DNA of 64,000 nucleotides from Lachnospiraceae bacterium UBA7196. GTDB lineage: Bacteria; Bacillota; Clostridia; Lachnospirales; Lachnospiraceae. Below, in pieces: positions 18,656-27,314 of the stretch. The stretch's first letter is position 1. Every line of letters begins with the position of its first letter. The notes under the pieces are model-generated. The model was given only the letters and a program-made list of their open reading frames with translations, searched no databases and had not been told where the DNA came from. The DNA is taken from positions 206,972 through 270,971 of the forward strand of contig DKUU01000039.1 in the NCBI GenBank assembly GCA_002490835.1, in the 5' to 3' direction. A program made the translations under genes and the position numbers.

Positions 18656-18770
18656 TTCCCTGTGGGCCCGCTTTTATCATTCGACTGAAATTGTATAATA
18701 AATCCGTTCCTATTCCCTGTCAGCCAAATACTTTTGAGCTGATTATGGACTTTCGTTTTTAATACGAGTG

Positions 18771-18779
18771 TGATAAAAT
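18771..18779 (+). promoter_or_regulatory. Extended -10 element directly before trkH
   Basis: TG at 18771-18772, one base, then TAAAAT at 18774-18779 matches an extended -10 element. Transcription from it would start about 7 bp on, at or next to the trkH ATG (18787). No ribosome-binding site is visible between. A second candidate, TATAAT at 18694-18699 with a weak -35, could give a normal leader. Confidence 0.35.
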
Positions 18780-18786
18780 TTTTTCT

Positions 18787-20148
18787 ATGAGAAACCATTT
18801 ACGTCCACACTTTTCCACAACACAGACCATCTTACTCAGTTTTTTACTGGCAATATTGGCCGGTAGCGCGCTGCTTACTCTGCCTGTCAGTTCCGCGGAC
18901 GGTGCCGCCGTTCCCTATATCGACGCGCTCTTTACGGCCACTACCTCCATCTGCGTGACGGGACTTGTGACCGTACCCACCTTTTCGACTTGGAGTATGT
19001 TTGGGCAGATCGTCATTCTTTTTTTAATACAGATCGGCGGACTCGGCGTCGTCACGATCGTATCGTGGCTGATGATCAGCCTGCACCGGCGGATCGGCAT
19101 CAAGGACAGAATGCTGATCCAAGACGCTTTTAACTTAAATACCCTGTCGGGCATGGTAAGGTTCATCCGCAAAGTGATTGCCGGCACGTTTCTGATCGAG
19201 GGGCTCGGTGCCCTTTTATACATGACGGTATTTGTGCCGGAATTTGGCGTACGAGGCGTCTGGATCTCCATATTTAACGCCGTTTCCGCCTTCTGCAACG
19301 CAGGCATGGATGTGATCTCGGAAAACAGCCTCTGCGCTTATGTGCATGACCCAATAGTCAACACCACAACCATCCTGCTGATCGTTTTGGGCGGCATCGG
19401 CTACATTGTCTGGTGGGATATTATGGGCGCTCTTAAAAATATACGGCGGCAGAAGCTGAAATGCTTTGCGAATCTGACACTTCACAGCAAAATCGCCCTC
19501 TCCGTCACGGCTATCCTCATCCTTGTCGGAACGGCGGCCATTTTTGCCTTTGAATATCACAATCCCCTGACGATGGGCAGCTTTTCCCTCATCGAAAAGT
19601 TACAGGCCTCGCTGTTTCAGTCTGTGACCACAAGGACCGCCGGTTTTGTGACCGTCCCGCAGGAAGACCTGACAAACGCTTCCGCTTTTGTCTCTCTGCT
19701 TCTGATGTTTATCGGCGGCTCCCCGGTGGGTACGGCCGGCGGTATCAAGACGGTGACCTTCGCGGTGCTGATCACCTCGGCCTTTGCCACATTAAAGTCC
19801 CAATCTGAGGCGGAGCTTTTTCAGCGGACGATCCCCAGACATGCCGTCAGCAAGGCCGTCGCGGTGGTGAACATGGCCTTTATCATTCTGTTTACGGCAA
19901 CACTCTCTTTGTCAGCCGTCACCGACGCGGACGCCCTCGACATCGTCTACGAGACCGTGAGCGCTGCCGCCACGGTGGGCCTGACGAGGAGCCTTACCGC
20001 CGATCTGAACGTTTGGGGCAGGATCATCATCATTATCACCATGTACCTTGGCAGGGTTGGCCCGATCTCTCTTATGATCGCGCTGAATACAAAAAAGGAA
20101 ACAAAGAATATCATTAAGAATCCCACGGAAGATATCAGCGTGGGGTAA
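18787..20148 (+). CDS. TrkH/KtrB-family potassium uptake membrane subunit
   Basis: The 453 residues match the length of KtrB, and four pore-loop repeats are visible. The selectivity-filter-like segments are TSICVTGL, VSAFCNAGMDV, TTRTAGFVTV and AATVGLTRSL. The protein forms the membrane pore for K+ uptake and is gated by the cytoplasmic nucleotide-binding regulator encoded 35 bp downstream. There is no convincing ribosome-binding site in front of the ATG at 18787, and no later methionine would preserve the first helix. KtrB and TrkH both belong to this family; the single-RCK partner and the size favour a Ktr system. Confidence 0.88.
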   Translation: MRNHLRPHFSTTQTILLSFLLAILAGSALLTLPVSSADGAAVPYIDALFTATTSICVTGLVTVPTFSTWSMFGQIVILFLIQIGGLGVVTIVSWLMISLHRRIGIKDRMLIQDAFNLNTLSGMVRFIRKVIAGTFLIEGLGALLYMTVFVPEFGVRGVWISIFNAVSAFCNAGMDVISENSLCAYVHDPIVNTTTILLIVLGGIGYIVWWDIMGALKNIRRQKLKCFANLTLHSKIALSVTAILILVGTAAIFAFEYHNPLTMGSFSLIEKLQASLFQSVTTRTAGFVTVPQEDLTNASAFVSLLLMFIGGSPVGTAGGIKTVTFAVLITSAFATLKSQSEAELFQRTIPRHAVSKAVAVVNMAFIILFTATLSLSAVTDADALDIVYETVSAAATVGLTRSLTADLNVWGRIIIIITMYLGRVGPISLMIALNTKKETKNIIKNPTEDISVG

Positions 20149-20183
20149 AATGAAATAAGGACTGGAGAAAGGATGGCAACGAT

Positions 20184-20834
20184 ATGGGCATTCATCAATC
20201 ATATGCGGTATTCGGCCTCGGAAGATACGGCAAGGCCGTAGCAAAGGAACTTGTTGATAACGGCGCGGAAGTGCTTGCCGTAGATACGGACGAGGAGCTT
20301 GTCAACGCCGCGATCGCCGAGATACCCTACTGTAAATGCGCGGATATCACGGAAGCGGAAGTCATTAAGCAGCTAGGCATCGCCAATATCGACGTCGTTA
20401 TCATCGCGATGGCCAGCAATTTAAAAGCCAGCGTGATGGCGACCATGCTCTGCAAGGAGATCGGTGTGAAAACCGTGATCGCCAAATGCGCCACCGATTT
20501 GGACCGCAAAATCTTGAGCAAAGTCGGCGCGGACCGAGTCGTATTTCCGGAGAGCGAATCCGGCATCCGCCTTGCCAAAAATCTCTTAAGTTCAGGATTC
20601 ATGGATATCATGGAGCTTTCCAAAGACGTCTCCATGGTAGAGCTGCCCGTGAAGCCGGAGTGGGGAGGAAAGACCCTCATCGAATTAAATCTGCGTAAGA
20701 AGTATTCCATCAACGTGGTGGCTATCCTTGAAGATAAAAACGTCCGCATCGACATCGATCCGGAAATGCCTCTGCGGTCATCGATGCGAATGATCGTGAT
20801 CGCCGATACGACGAAGCTGGAAAAACTTGCTTGA
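20184..20834 (+). CDS. KtrA/TrkA-family potassium uptake regulator
   Basis: The 216-residue cytoplasmic protein begins with the RCK_N Rossmann motif FGLGRYGKAVAKEL, followed by an acidic VDTDEE at the end of the second strand that binds the nucleotide ribose. The C-terminal third (from about residue 140) is a TrkA_C domain. Length and a single RCK unit are typical of KtrA, which forms an octameric ring gating the KtrB-type pore. It follows the pore gene by 35 bp on the same strand, so they are probably cotranscribed. Confidence 0.9.
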   Translation: MGIHQSYAVFGLGRYGKAVAKELVDNGAEVLAVDTDEELVNAAIAEIPYCKCADITEAEVIKQLGIANIDVVIIAMASNLKASVMATMLCKEIGVKTVIAKCATDLDRKILSKVGADRVVFPESESGIRLAKNLLSSGFMDIMELSKDVSMVELPVKPEWGGKTLIELNLRKKYSINVVAILEDKNVRIDIDPEMPLRSSMRMIVIADTTKLEKLA

Positions 20835-20835
20835 G

Positions 20836-20889
20836 CAGTGTAAATGTTTTCGATAAACAGTGTACATTTTCTTTGTATTACTGTATAAT
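20836..20889 (+). promoter_or_regulatory. Putative promoter with direct repeats before the diguanylate cyclase
   Basis: TGTACA (20861-20866) and TATAAT (20884-20889) are 17 bp apart. Two copies of CAGTGTA (20836-20842 and 20858-20864) are offset by 22 bp, about two helical turns, and the second overlaps the -35 box. They could be a regulator site, but this is speculative. Confidence 0.45.
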
Positions 20890-20946
20890 AAAGTATATCT
20901 GTCAAAAATTCCATGGCGATCATGCTCATTTGAAAGGAAGCGCAGA

Positions 20947-22173
20947 ATGGAATCTACAACAATGACAAAAAATCTGCTTTTTATTGATAACGGGCAGACC
21001 AGTGAAGAACTATGCCGGATCCTTGGCGACGAATACAATATAACAACCGTAAAGGATATAACGGCTGCAAAAGAGATTTTGCAGCAAGTCAACGCGGATA
21101 TCAACGCCCTTTTGATCGATGCCAATCTGCAGGAAGATGTCCGCCTTGCCGTTGAATATATGAAAGACAGCAACCGGCTGATTTCCATACCCATTCTTAT
21201 TTATGCTGACAAGGAGGACGCATCGGCAAAGTTTTCGTGTCTTGGAGACGGCGTGATCGACTGCATTACGAAACCGTACATCGCTCCTATCATTAAAAAC
21301 AGGCTTGCAAATGCCATCGCATTTACGGATTCCATGACTTTTTACGGCATTGAAAAAATACTGAAAGAGCTGCCTTCCAACATCTTTCTTAAAGATGATC
21401 AATGCCGCTATGTTTTTGCGACGAAATATTGGCACCACCTGAATCATGCGGACGACCCCAACTGGACGATCCGCGGCAAGACCGATCCCGAAATCCGCAA
21501 GGATAAAGATAACGCGATCGAAGCGCATAAAAAAGATATGGAGATCATCAAAACCGGCAAGGGAGCAACCTACACCATTGAAATCAACGAAGACGGGATA
21601 CAGGACTTCTTACAGGTCATCAAGGAGCCGCTTTTCAACGAAAAAGGGCATGTTACCGGCATCATCGGTCTAATCAATGATGTGACGGATTATGAGCTGC
21701 TGAAAAAGAAGCTCCGGGAGCAGGCAATCACCGATGAACTGACCGGCCTGTATAACAGAGCGTTTCTGGACGAATTTGTCAAAACGCATAACGACGACTG
21801 CTATCCGCTCGCTATCATTTCCGCCGACTGCGACGGACTGAAAATCATAAACGATACCTACGGGCATACTGCAGGAGACGAATATATCAAAGCTGCCGTA
21901 GACCTTTTCAAGATAGTCCTGCCTCCGGAGCGTATCCTGTTCCGTATGGGCGGAGACGAATTTCTCATTTTGCTGCCGGCTACAACGGAGGAAACAGCCC
22001 TGCGCTTCGTGGAGCAGCTGAAGGAGAACCAAAAGCAGTTTCGCATACAGAATATACAGTTAAGCGTCTCTTTTGGCGTATCCGTCATGGACAGCAGGGC
22101 GGATAATTTCCACACGTGCTTTACCGAATCTGACAGAAATATGTATCTGGAGAAAAAAAGACGACAGAAATAA
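20947..22173 (+). CDS. Diguanylate cyclase with REC-like and PAS domains
   Basis: The ATG at 20947 follows GAAAGGAAG and gives 408 residues. Residues about 8-120 resemble a receiver domain with a candidate phospho-Asp in LLIDANLQ and a conserved Lys in TKPY. A PAS domain covers about 130-255, and a GGDEF domain covers about 265-408 with an intact RMGGDEF active site. The protein should make cyclic di-GMP from two GTP. I do not see an RxxD inhibitory site five residues before GGDEF, so product feedback may be absent. It stands alone, with no adjacent kinase, so the input signal is unknown. Confidence 0.88.
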   Translation: MESTTMTKNLLFIDNGQTSEELCRILGDEYNITTVKDITAAKEILQQVNADINALLIDANLQEDVRLAVEYMKDSNRLISIPILIYADKEDASAKFSCLGDGVIDCITKPYIAPIIKNRLANAIAFTDSMTFYGIEKILKELPSNIFLKDDQCRYVFATKYWHHLNHADDPNWTIRGKTDPEIRKDKDNAIEAHKKDMEIIKTGKGATYTIEINEDGIQDFLQVIKEPLFNEKGHVTGIIGLINDVTDYELLKKKLREQAITDELTGLYNRAFLDEFVKTHNDDCYPLAIISADCDGLKIINDTYGHTAGDEYIKAAVDLFKIVLPPERILFRMGGDEFLILLPATTEETALRFVEQLKENQKQFRIQNIQLSVSFGVSVMDSRADNFHTCFTESDRNMYLEKKRRQK

Positions 22174-22187
22174 CAATCAAATACTGC

Positions 22188-22210
22188 GGCGACTGCGCGA
22201 AGCAGCCGCC
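22188..22210. terminator. Weak hairpin between convergent genes
   Basis: GGCG-A-CTGC pairs with GCAG-C-CGCC around a 5-base loop in the 50 bp between the diguanylate cyclase and the leftward hydrolase. There is no clear T-run on either side, so terminator function is only possible. Confidence 0.3.
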
Positions 22211-22223
22211 ATCGTCTTATTCC

Positions 22224-22868
22224 TTACAGTTTCAGCAACACCTGAATGTTTCCATCCAGACTTTCCAGCGTCTTTTGAAAGTCTTCGCCGTCTTCTGGCT
22301 TCCCCACGATACTGCCATAATGCGTGGGGATCACCGCTTTCGGTTTGATCTGCGCGATATATTCCGCCGCCTGCTTCCCGTCCATCGTATAAAAGCCCCC
22401 GATGGGAACAAGCGCCACGTCGCAGCTCACTTTCCTGATATCCTCATTTACGTCCGTATCCCCAGCCACATAATAACGAACGCCGTCCATCTCCACCACA
22501 TATCCCTGCCATTTTTTTCCTTTCGTGTGAAAAGGCTTCATTTTATTGTAGGCTGGAATCGTCCCGATCGCGATACCGCCCGCCTCATGGTTCTCTCCCG
22601 GCTGATAAAACAGGCAGTTCTCCGCTGCAATACCGGACTCTGACAGCGCCTTCTTTTTCATAGATTCCGGCGCAACAAGGAACGTATCTTCCTTTTTCAC
22701 CTTTGCTATGGATTCCGGTTCAAAATGATCGTAATGTTCATGCGTGATAAAGATGAGGTCCGCATCGTGAACGGCATCCTGAATCTGATAAGGATCGAAA
22801 TATAAGACTTTTGAGCCCTCGATGCGGATGCTGCTCTGGGTATTGATGGTAATGTTTGACAGGTTCAT
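22224..22868 (-). CDS. Metallo-beta-lactamase-fold hydrolase
   Basis: The 214 residues carry the metal-binding motif THEHYDHF (about residues 42-49), a GDTD motif and a late PTHYG histidine motif, typical of the UPF0173/UlaG-like branch of metallo-beta-lactamase-fold enzymes. Such proteins are cytoplasmic metal hydrolases acting on phosphoester, lactone or RNA-like substrates. There is no signal peptide and no operon partner, so the substrate is open. A GGAGGG ribosome-binding site precedes the ATG. It is not expected to be an antibiotic-resistance beta-lactamase. Confidence 0.8.
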   Translation of the reverse strand: MNLSNITINTQSSIRIEGSKVLYFDPYQIQDAVHDADLIFITHEHYDHFEPESIAKVKKEDTFLVAPESMKKKALSESGIAAENCLFYQPGENHEAGGIAIGTIPAYNKMKPFHTKGKKWQGYVVEMDGVRYYVAGDTDVNEDIRKVSCDVALVPIGGFYTMDGKQAAEYIAQIKPKAVIPTHYGSIVGKPEDGEDFQKTLESLDGNIQVLLKL

Positions 22869-22933
22869 TTGGATGCCCTCCTTTTTATTTCATGTTCAGC
22901 TAATACCAGCTTACCAACTTGATCCGCTTTTGT

Positions 22934-22980
22934 CAAAAAACAAAGCACCCGGACCCTGTCACAGAATCTGAATGCTTTGT
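22934..22980 (-). terminator. Rho-independent terminator of the sigma/DUF4179 operon
   Basis: On the minus strand, an 8-bp stem (22973-22980 with 22940-22947, ACAAAGCA/TGCTTTGT) is followed by a run of T (22935-22940). It lies about 20 bp after the DUF4179 stop. The loop is long (25 bases), with possible inner pairing. Confidence 0.55.
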
Positions 22981-23000
22981 CCTGCCTATTTGAAATATCT

Positions 23001-24119
23001 TCACTTTAGCGGCAGCTTTACGCCGTCCAAAGATACGCCTGCAATTTCCTCCACATCGATAAATCTTTCAAACGCCACCATAAACATTTCTTCCCAGGCG
23101 CTTGTACCGTACGGGTCAAACCCTCCGCTTTGGATCACCGCACCAAGGTAAGCGTCACCTGTCACCGTTTCTCCCTGATGGATATATCCTGCGCATTTTC
23201 CCGTATCTTTATCCCAGACAATCTCATCACCCTCCGGCAGTTTTCCGAGGATGTGACAGACCGTACCGTCCTTCATCTCTATGTCGATAAAGGAAAACGG
23301 CGTAAGATCGATTTCTGCCGGATCTCGCCCTTCCATTTCAGCTTCCAGTTCAAGATTCCTGTCCAGACTCATCTGCATACCCGCGCCCGTGATCCTGATC
23401 TCCCTGCAGCCATCCAACGCACCGCTGCCATCCGCATAGCAGCTCTTCATCTTTCCGGTCGGCTCCAGATCGAAATGTCCGGGCCGCCGATAGGTCGGGC
23501 CGCCGTATTCATTGATGCCGCCATCCTCCACTTCCAGTTCAATCCCCAGCTTATCCGTATTTTTCCCCTCATGAGAATAGGAAAACATCAGATAAAAATA
23601 CCGCGTAACCGATAATTTGTCTTCACTGAACACCGGATTGGATTCATGAATCTGTATCCCACCGTAGTTTCCATAGGAAATAGGATTCAGGATATACTCC
23701 CCGGCCCCCTCTTGCAAAGGAGTATCATCTAAGGAATCCGTGCGGATTGCAAAATAAGCGTTTCCATGTTCCGCATCATACCAGTAGTATTCCAATGTAT
23801 ACTGTCGGTTCCCGTCCTCTATGGTCTCACCGGAAATTTTGGAATTTTCCGCAATTGCAGTAATCTCCTCGTTACGATCCTCCTCATACATGGTGGACTG
23901 AAACAGCTCCCACACATTCTGGCCGATCTTCGCATAGCAGATGCTGTTTCCGGCTGCCGCCATGATCAGGATACATGCAATGGCCGCCGCCTGCGCGTAC
24001 CGCTTCTGTCTGTGCCGCTCCCTTTTGCGTATCGCATTGCCTAACAATTCCAGCCCCTCTTCACTCGATAAACCGATATCCGCAATGGCTTCCCTGTAGG
24101 ACGTATTATCTAACTGCAT
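23001..24119 (-). CDS. DUF4179 protein, probable anti-sigma factor
   Basis: I place the start at ATG 24119 rather than an in-frame GTG at 24128, because the AAGGAAGGA site then has normal spacing. The 372-residue protein has a short cytoplasmic N-terminus (about 45 residues), one membrane helix (about 40-62) and a large extracytoplasmic domain of the DUF4179 type. This architecture, encoded directly behind an ECF-like sigma factor with the ATG 1 bp after the sigma stop, is the usual one for membrane-bound regulators that hold the sigma factor inactive. The signal sensed outside the cell is unknown. Confidence 0.75.
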   Translation of the reverse strand: MQLDNTSYREAIADIGLSSEEGLELLGNAIRKRERHRQKRYAQAAAIACILIMAAAGNSICYAKIGQNVWELFQSTMYEEDRNEEITAIAENSKISGETIEDGNRQYTLEYYWYDAEHGNAYFAIRTDSLDDTPLQEGAGEYILNPISYGNYGGIQIHESNPVFSEDKLSVTRYFYLMFSYSHEGKNTDKLGIELEVEDGGINEYGGPTYRRPGHFDLEPTGKMKSCYADGSGALDGCREIRITGAGMQMSLDRNLELEAEMEGRDPAEIDLTPFSFIDIEMKDGTVCHILGKLPEGDEIVWDKDTGKCAGYIHQGETVTGDAYLGAVIQSGGFDPYGTSAWEEMFMVAFERFIDVEEIAGVSLDGVKLPLK

Positions 24120-24120
24120 T

Positions 24121-24618
24121 TCATTCACTCCTTCCTTTTTCTATCATCTGCCTGATTTTTTCCCTTCCGCGCTGCAGTTGTGTCTGAATCGTACTCTCGC
24201 TTTTATGCAGCAATGCTGCAATCTCCCGCACGGAATATTCTTCATAGTAGTACAGATGAATCGGCACGCGGTATTTATCGGGCAGATTCAGAACAGCCTC
24301 TTTCAATTCTGCAAACGCATCTCTGTTTTCCTGCACGGGCGCATGGTCGCCATCCCATTCTTCCAATTGCAGGATATCCTTCTGCCATTTGCTTCTTAAC
24401 AGATTTTTGCAGAGATTGATCGTTGTGCGGATAAACCATGCTTTTTCATGCTCCGGATCCTTAAATTTCGGCTGATACGCCAAATACTTATAAAACACTT
24501 CCTGAAAAATATCATCCGCACGGTCTTTCTTCTTGCAATACATCCAAGCCAGCTTGTAAACCGTATCTTTCTGCCTCTGGTAGCATTCCAGCACTTTTTC
24601 TTTTTCCGTGCCCTGCAT
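24121..24618 (-). CDS. ECF-like sigma-70 family RNA polymerase sigma factor
   Basis: The ATG at 24618 has a GGGAGG site upstream and gives 165 residues. Region 2 is visible in VYKLAWMYCKKKDRADDIFQ (residues about 17-36), and the C-terminal region 4 helix-turn-helix in VREIAALLHKSESTIQTQL. Only regions 2 and 4 are present, as in ECF sigma factors. It would redirect RNA polymerase when released by the DUF4179 partner encoded next. A TATAAT box with an adjoining 14-bp palindrome lies upstream and may mark autoregulation. Confidence 0.87.
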   Translation of the reverse strand: MQGTEKEKVLECYQRQKDTVYKLAWMYCKKKDRADDIFQEVFYKYLAYQPKFKDPEHEKAWFIRTTINLCKNLLRSKWQKDILQLEEWDGDHAPVQENRDAFAELKEAVLNLPDKYRVPIHLYYYEEYSVREIAALLHKSESTIQTQLQRGREKIRQMIEKGRSE

Positions 24619-24701
24619 CACCTGTACCTCCCTATATAAGGAAAACAATCCGAAGCACAGAAATATCTCATCTGATCCGGAAATTTTTTTCAAATATCAC
24701 C

Positions 24702-24720
24702 ATTATATTTTGGCCAAAAT
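24702..24720 (-). promoter_or_regulatory. Putative promoter and palindromic operator of the sigma operon
   Basis: A minus-strand TATAAT (24702-24707) is immediately next to a perfect 14-bp palindrome, ATTTTGGCCAAAAT (24707-24720), in its spacer region. No good -35 hexamer is seen. The palindrome may be a regulator site; nothing here identifies the protein. Confidence 0.4.
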
Positions 24721-24822
24721 TACCTGCCGCAGAATTTATTTCTGCAATGATAGAAAAAACGATAGAAAAAAATGTCCCCACGCGCTACAATAATATGGAT
24801 GACCGCAGAGGAGACCTTTTTT

Positions 24823-26487
24823 ATGAATACACTTCAAATAGCCGCCCTATCCATACTCGCCCTGTTTTATATCGCATACTTTACCAAGATGATCCTGCAG
24901 GCAAGAAAGGGCTTTAAAACCAATCAAATGGCAAAAGGCAGCAAACCGCGGAAGCTGGTTATCATCGAAAGTCTGCTGAAAATGGCAACTTATTGTATCA
25001 TTCCTGTCGAGCTGGTCAGCATTCTCTGTGACTTTCGTATGTGGAAATCCCCGTCCGCCCGTACCGGTATCATCATCGCCGCCCTTGGCGTGATACTATT
25101 TGTCATTGCCATGGTCACGATGCGGGACAGCTGGAGAGCCGGCATTCCCGAAAAGGATAAGACCGCGCTTGTCACAAACGGCATTTACCGCTTAAGCCGC
25201 AATCCCGCCTTTCTGGGATTCGACCTGATGTATTTCGGCATCCTTATTTCCTTTTTTAATTACCTGCACCTGTTGTTTGTATTGTTCGCGGTACTGATGC
25301 TTCATCTGCAAATCTTACAGGAGGAAAAGTTCCTGACCGCCACATTTGGAGAACCATACACCGACTATAAAAGACAAACGGGAAAATACTTTATTTTTGA
25401 CAAAGCTTATCCCCAAAAAACAAAATATATCATTTTCTTTTCTGTCCTTCTCTGCGCCGGTTTGGGATTGGGCGGATTTATGATCTACGGCAGTTCCCAG
25501 ATGCAGAAACTGCCGCAGCTTACCTTTGCAGAGGCGCTTGCCTACACGACAAAAGATAACCCTGATGCCGTGATTACCGTAGGCATCATCAAAAACGGAC
25601 AAATTTCTTACAAAGTATACGGAGAAAGCGGCAGGGAGCTTCCCTCTGAACTTCACACCTATGAAATCGGCTCTTTGACCAAAACCGTTACCGCCGCTTT
25701 AGTCAATAAAGCGATCGGCGAGGGGCGCATCAGCCTTGACAGCACAATCGATACCTATCTGCAGCTGCCGGACAGCAATCAATATCCGACCATCAGCGAA
25801 CTTTTGACACACACCTCGGGGTATTCGGGGTATTATTTTGAATCGCCGATGATCGCAAATTTTCTGATCGGGAGAAATGACTTTTATGGAATCACTAAGG
25901 AAATGGTTGCTAACCAAACCGGTCAATTAAGCTTGAATCAGAGCAGTTACGACTTTACTTATTCTAATTTCGGATACGCCGTTTTGGGGCTTGTGCTGGA
26001 AGCCGTATATGATACAGACTACACCACTTTGTTAAATGCCTTTTTACAGAATGAGCTGGGCCTGACAAACACAAGCATCTCCAACCAAAGCGGAGACCTC
26101 GGCAACTATTGGGACTGGAAAACCGATGACGCCTACTTGTCTGCAGGCGCCGTCACTTCTGATATCTCCGATATGCTTTCCTATGCAAAAATGCAGCTTG
26201 ACGGCGATCCTCATTTCGCTGACTGTCATCAGGCTCTTGCCGCCATCAACGCTTCCTCTGCGTTCTATGAATCCATGGGCATCCATATGGACGAGATTGG
26301 CATGGCATGGATCACGGATAAAGAAAACGGCATCATCTGGCATAACGGCGGCACGGGGGATTATAACAGCTACCTTGGTTTTCATCCTGAAACGGGGACG
26401 GCGGTCGTCATCTTATCGAACCTCCCGCCAAGTTACAAGATACCGGCTACTGTGCTGGGGGTGAAGTTGCTGGAGGAGATCAGGTAA
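24823..26487 (+). CDS. Fusion of ICMT-like methyltransferase and class C-type serine hydrolase
   Basis: The ATG at 24823 follows GAGGAG, giving 554 residues. Residues 1-200 are membrane-spanning with an isoprenylcysteine/phospholipid methyltransferase-like signature: YRLSRNPAFLGF, then EEKFLTATFGEPYTDYKRQ. A membrane helix at about 212-232 leads to a serine hydrolase domain of the beta-lactamase/penicillin-binding protein-like family. That domain has S-x-x-K in SLTKTV, YSN as second motif, and HNGGTG as third. The hydrolase probably faces outside and acts on peptidoglycan-like peptides or esters. The pairing in one chain is unusual. Neither substrate is known. Confidence 0.8.
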   Translation: MNTLQIAALSILALFYIAYFTKMILQARKGFKTNQMAKGSKPRKLVIIESLLKMATYCIIPVELVSILCDFRMWKSPSARTGIIIAALGVILFVIAMVTMRDSWRAGIPEKDKTALVTNGIYRLSRNPAFLGFDLMYFGILISFFNYLHLLFVLFAVLMLHLQILQEEKFLTATFGEPYTDYKRQTGKYFIFDKAYPQKTKYIIFFSVLLCAGLGLGGFMIYGSSQMQKLPQLTFAEALAYTTKDNPDAVITVGIIKNGQISYKVYGESGRELPSELHTYEIGSLTKTVTAALVNKAIGEGRISLDSTIDTYLQLPDSNQYPTISELLTHTSGYSGYYFESPMIANFLIGRNDFYGITKEMVANQTGQLSLNQSSYDFTYSNFGYAVLGLVLEAVYDTDYTTLLNAFLQNELGLTNTSISNQSGDLGNYWDWKTDDAYLSAGAVTSDISDMLSYAKMQLDGDPHFADCHQALAAINASSAFYESMGIHMDEIGMAWITDKENGIIWHNGGTGDYNSYLGFHPETGTAVVILSNLPPSYKIPATVLGVKLLEEIR

Positions 26488-26500
26488 TCCGGGACTCTTC

Positions 26501-27289
26501 CTAATTCTTCATCAATAAATCCTTTAATGGCCTAAACGCGGGAGAAATATCAATTTTTTCTTGTATATATTCTCCCTCTTTCCAGTAGGATTTTAAGCCG
26601 TACGCCGTGATGTTATGATAAGAGGCATCGCTGACCACCAAGCGGTATTGATCGTCAACGATCTCTAACGCCGCACAGTTTGACATAGATAAACCCACCT
26701 CCTGACTGTTCTTTAATAATTCTTTTACACTCTCTAATCTTCCGGGCTCGTCACAATGGGGAACAAACAAACCTTCCACAAAACCCAGACATTCCACAAC
26801 GATCAAGGGCTGATCCGGTCCGTATTTTATTCTTAACGAATCCGACGAACATTCTTTGAACCAGCAGTTAGCGCCTGCCGAAACCCCGCACATGACCTTA
26901 CCGTTTTCCCATGCCTGCCTTAAGACGCTGTCAAAACCCGTCTCTTTCCACAGCTTTACCATATCAAGCGTGTTGCCGCCGCCCTCATAAATAATATCAG
27001 CCCAATCTATGAGACGTTTAACATACTCCTGATCTGTCAATTCATTGCTCTTTAAGTCTTTGCAGGGACAGCCGTACATCTTATCATAAATGTCAGCCAT
27101 GACCTGAAAATACCCCTCCTGCCTCTCAAGAGGCTGGGAATGCGCAAGCAATAAGAAATTCGGATGTTCCTTGCCGGTCAACCTGATGATCTCCTTATCC
27201 TGCGGCCCTAATTCGTAAGGATATCTTGTCCCGTCTTCCTTTAATCTTCCGTTTTCTCCGCCGCCGATCGCTACGATTTTTTTGCTCAT
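26501..27289 (-). CDS. Peptidase S51-like (dipeptidase E/cyanophycinase family)
   Basis: The 262-residue protein carries the nucleophile elbow CGVSAGANCWF (serine in GxSxG context, about residues 140-150) and a following FVPHCDEPGR segment with the likely catalytic histidine. These resemble the class I glutamine amidotransferase-like fold of peptidase S51. Relatives cleave N-terminal Asp dipeptides or cyanophycin. There is no signal peptide, so it acts in the cytoplasm. It lies 25 bp downstream of the LysM lipoprotein gene on the same strand and converges with the fusion gene on the other side. Confidence 0.75.
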   Translation of the reverse strand: MSKKIVAIGGGENGRLKEDGTRYPYELGPQDKEIIRLTGKEHPNFLLLAHSQPLERQEGYFQVMADIYDKMYGCPCKDLKSNELTDQEYVKRLIDWADIIYEGGGNTLDMVKLWKETGFDSVLRQAWENGKVMCGVSAGANCWFKECSSDSLRIKYGPDQPLIVVECLGFVEGLFVPHCDEPGRLESVKELLKNSQEVGLSMSNCAALEIVDDQYRLVVSDASYHNITAYGLKSYWKEGEYIQEKIDISPAFRPLKDLLMKN

Positions 27290-27314
27290 TTTAACCCCTC
27301 CATCATGGCATCAT

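Noticed and set aside
22224..22868. Possible antibiotic-resistance beta-lactamase.
   Set aside because: The metallo-beta-lactamase fold is general; no signal peptide is present and the motifs match the UPF0173/UlaG-like hydrolases.
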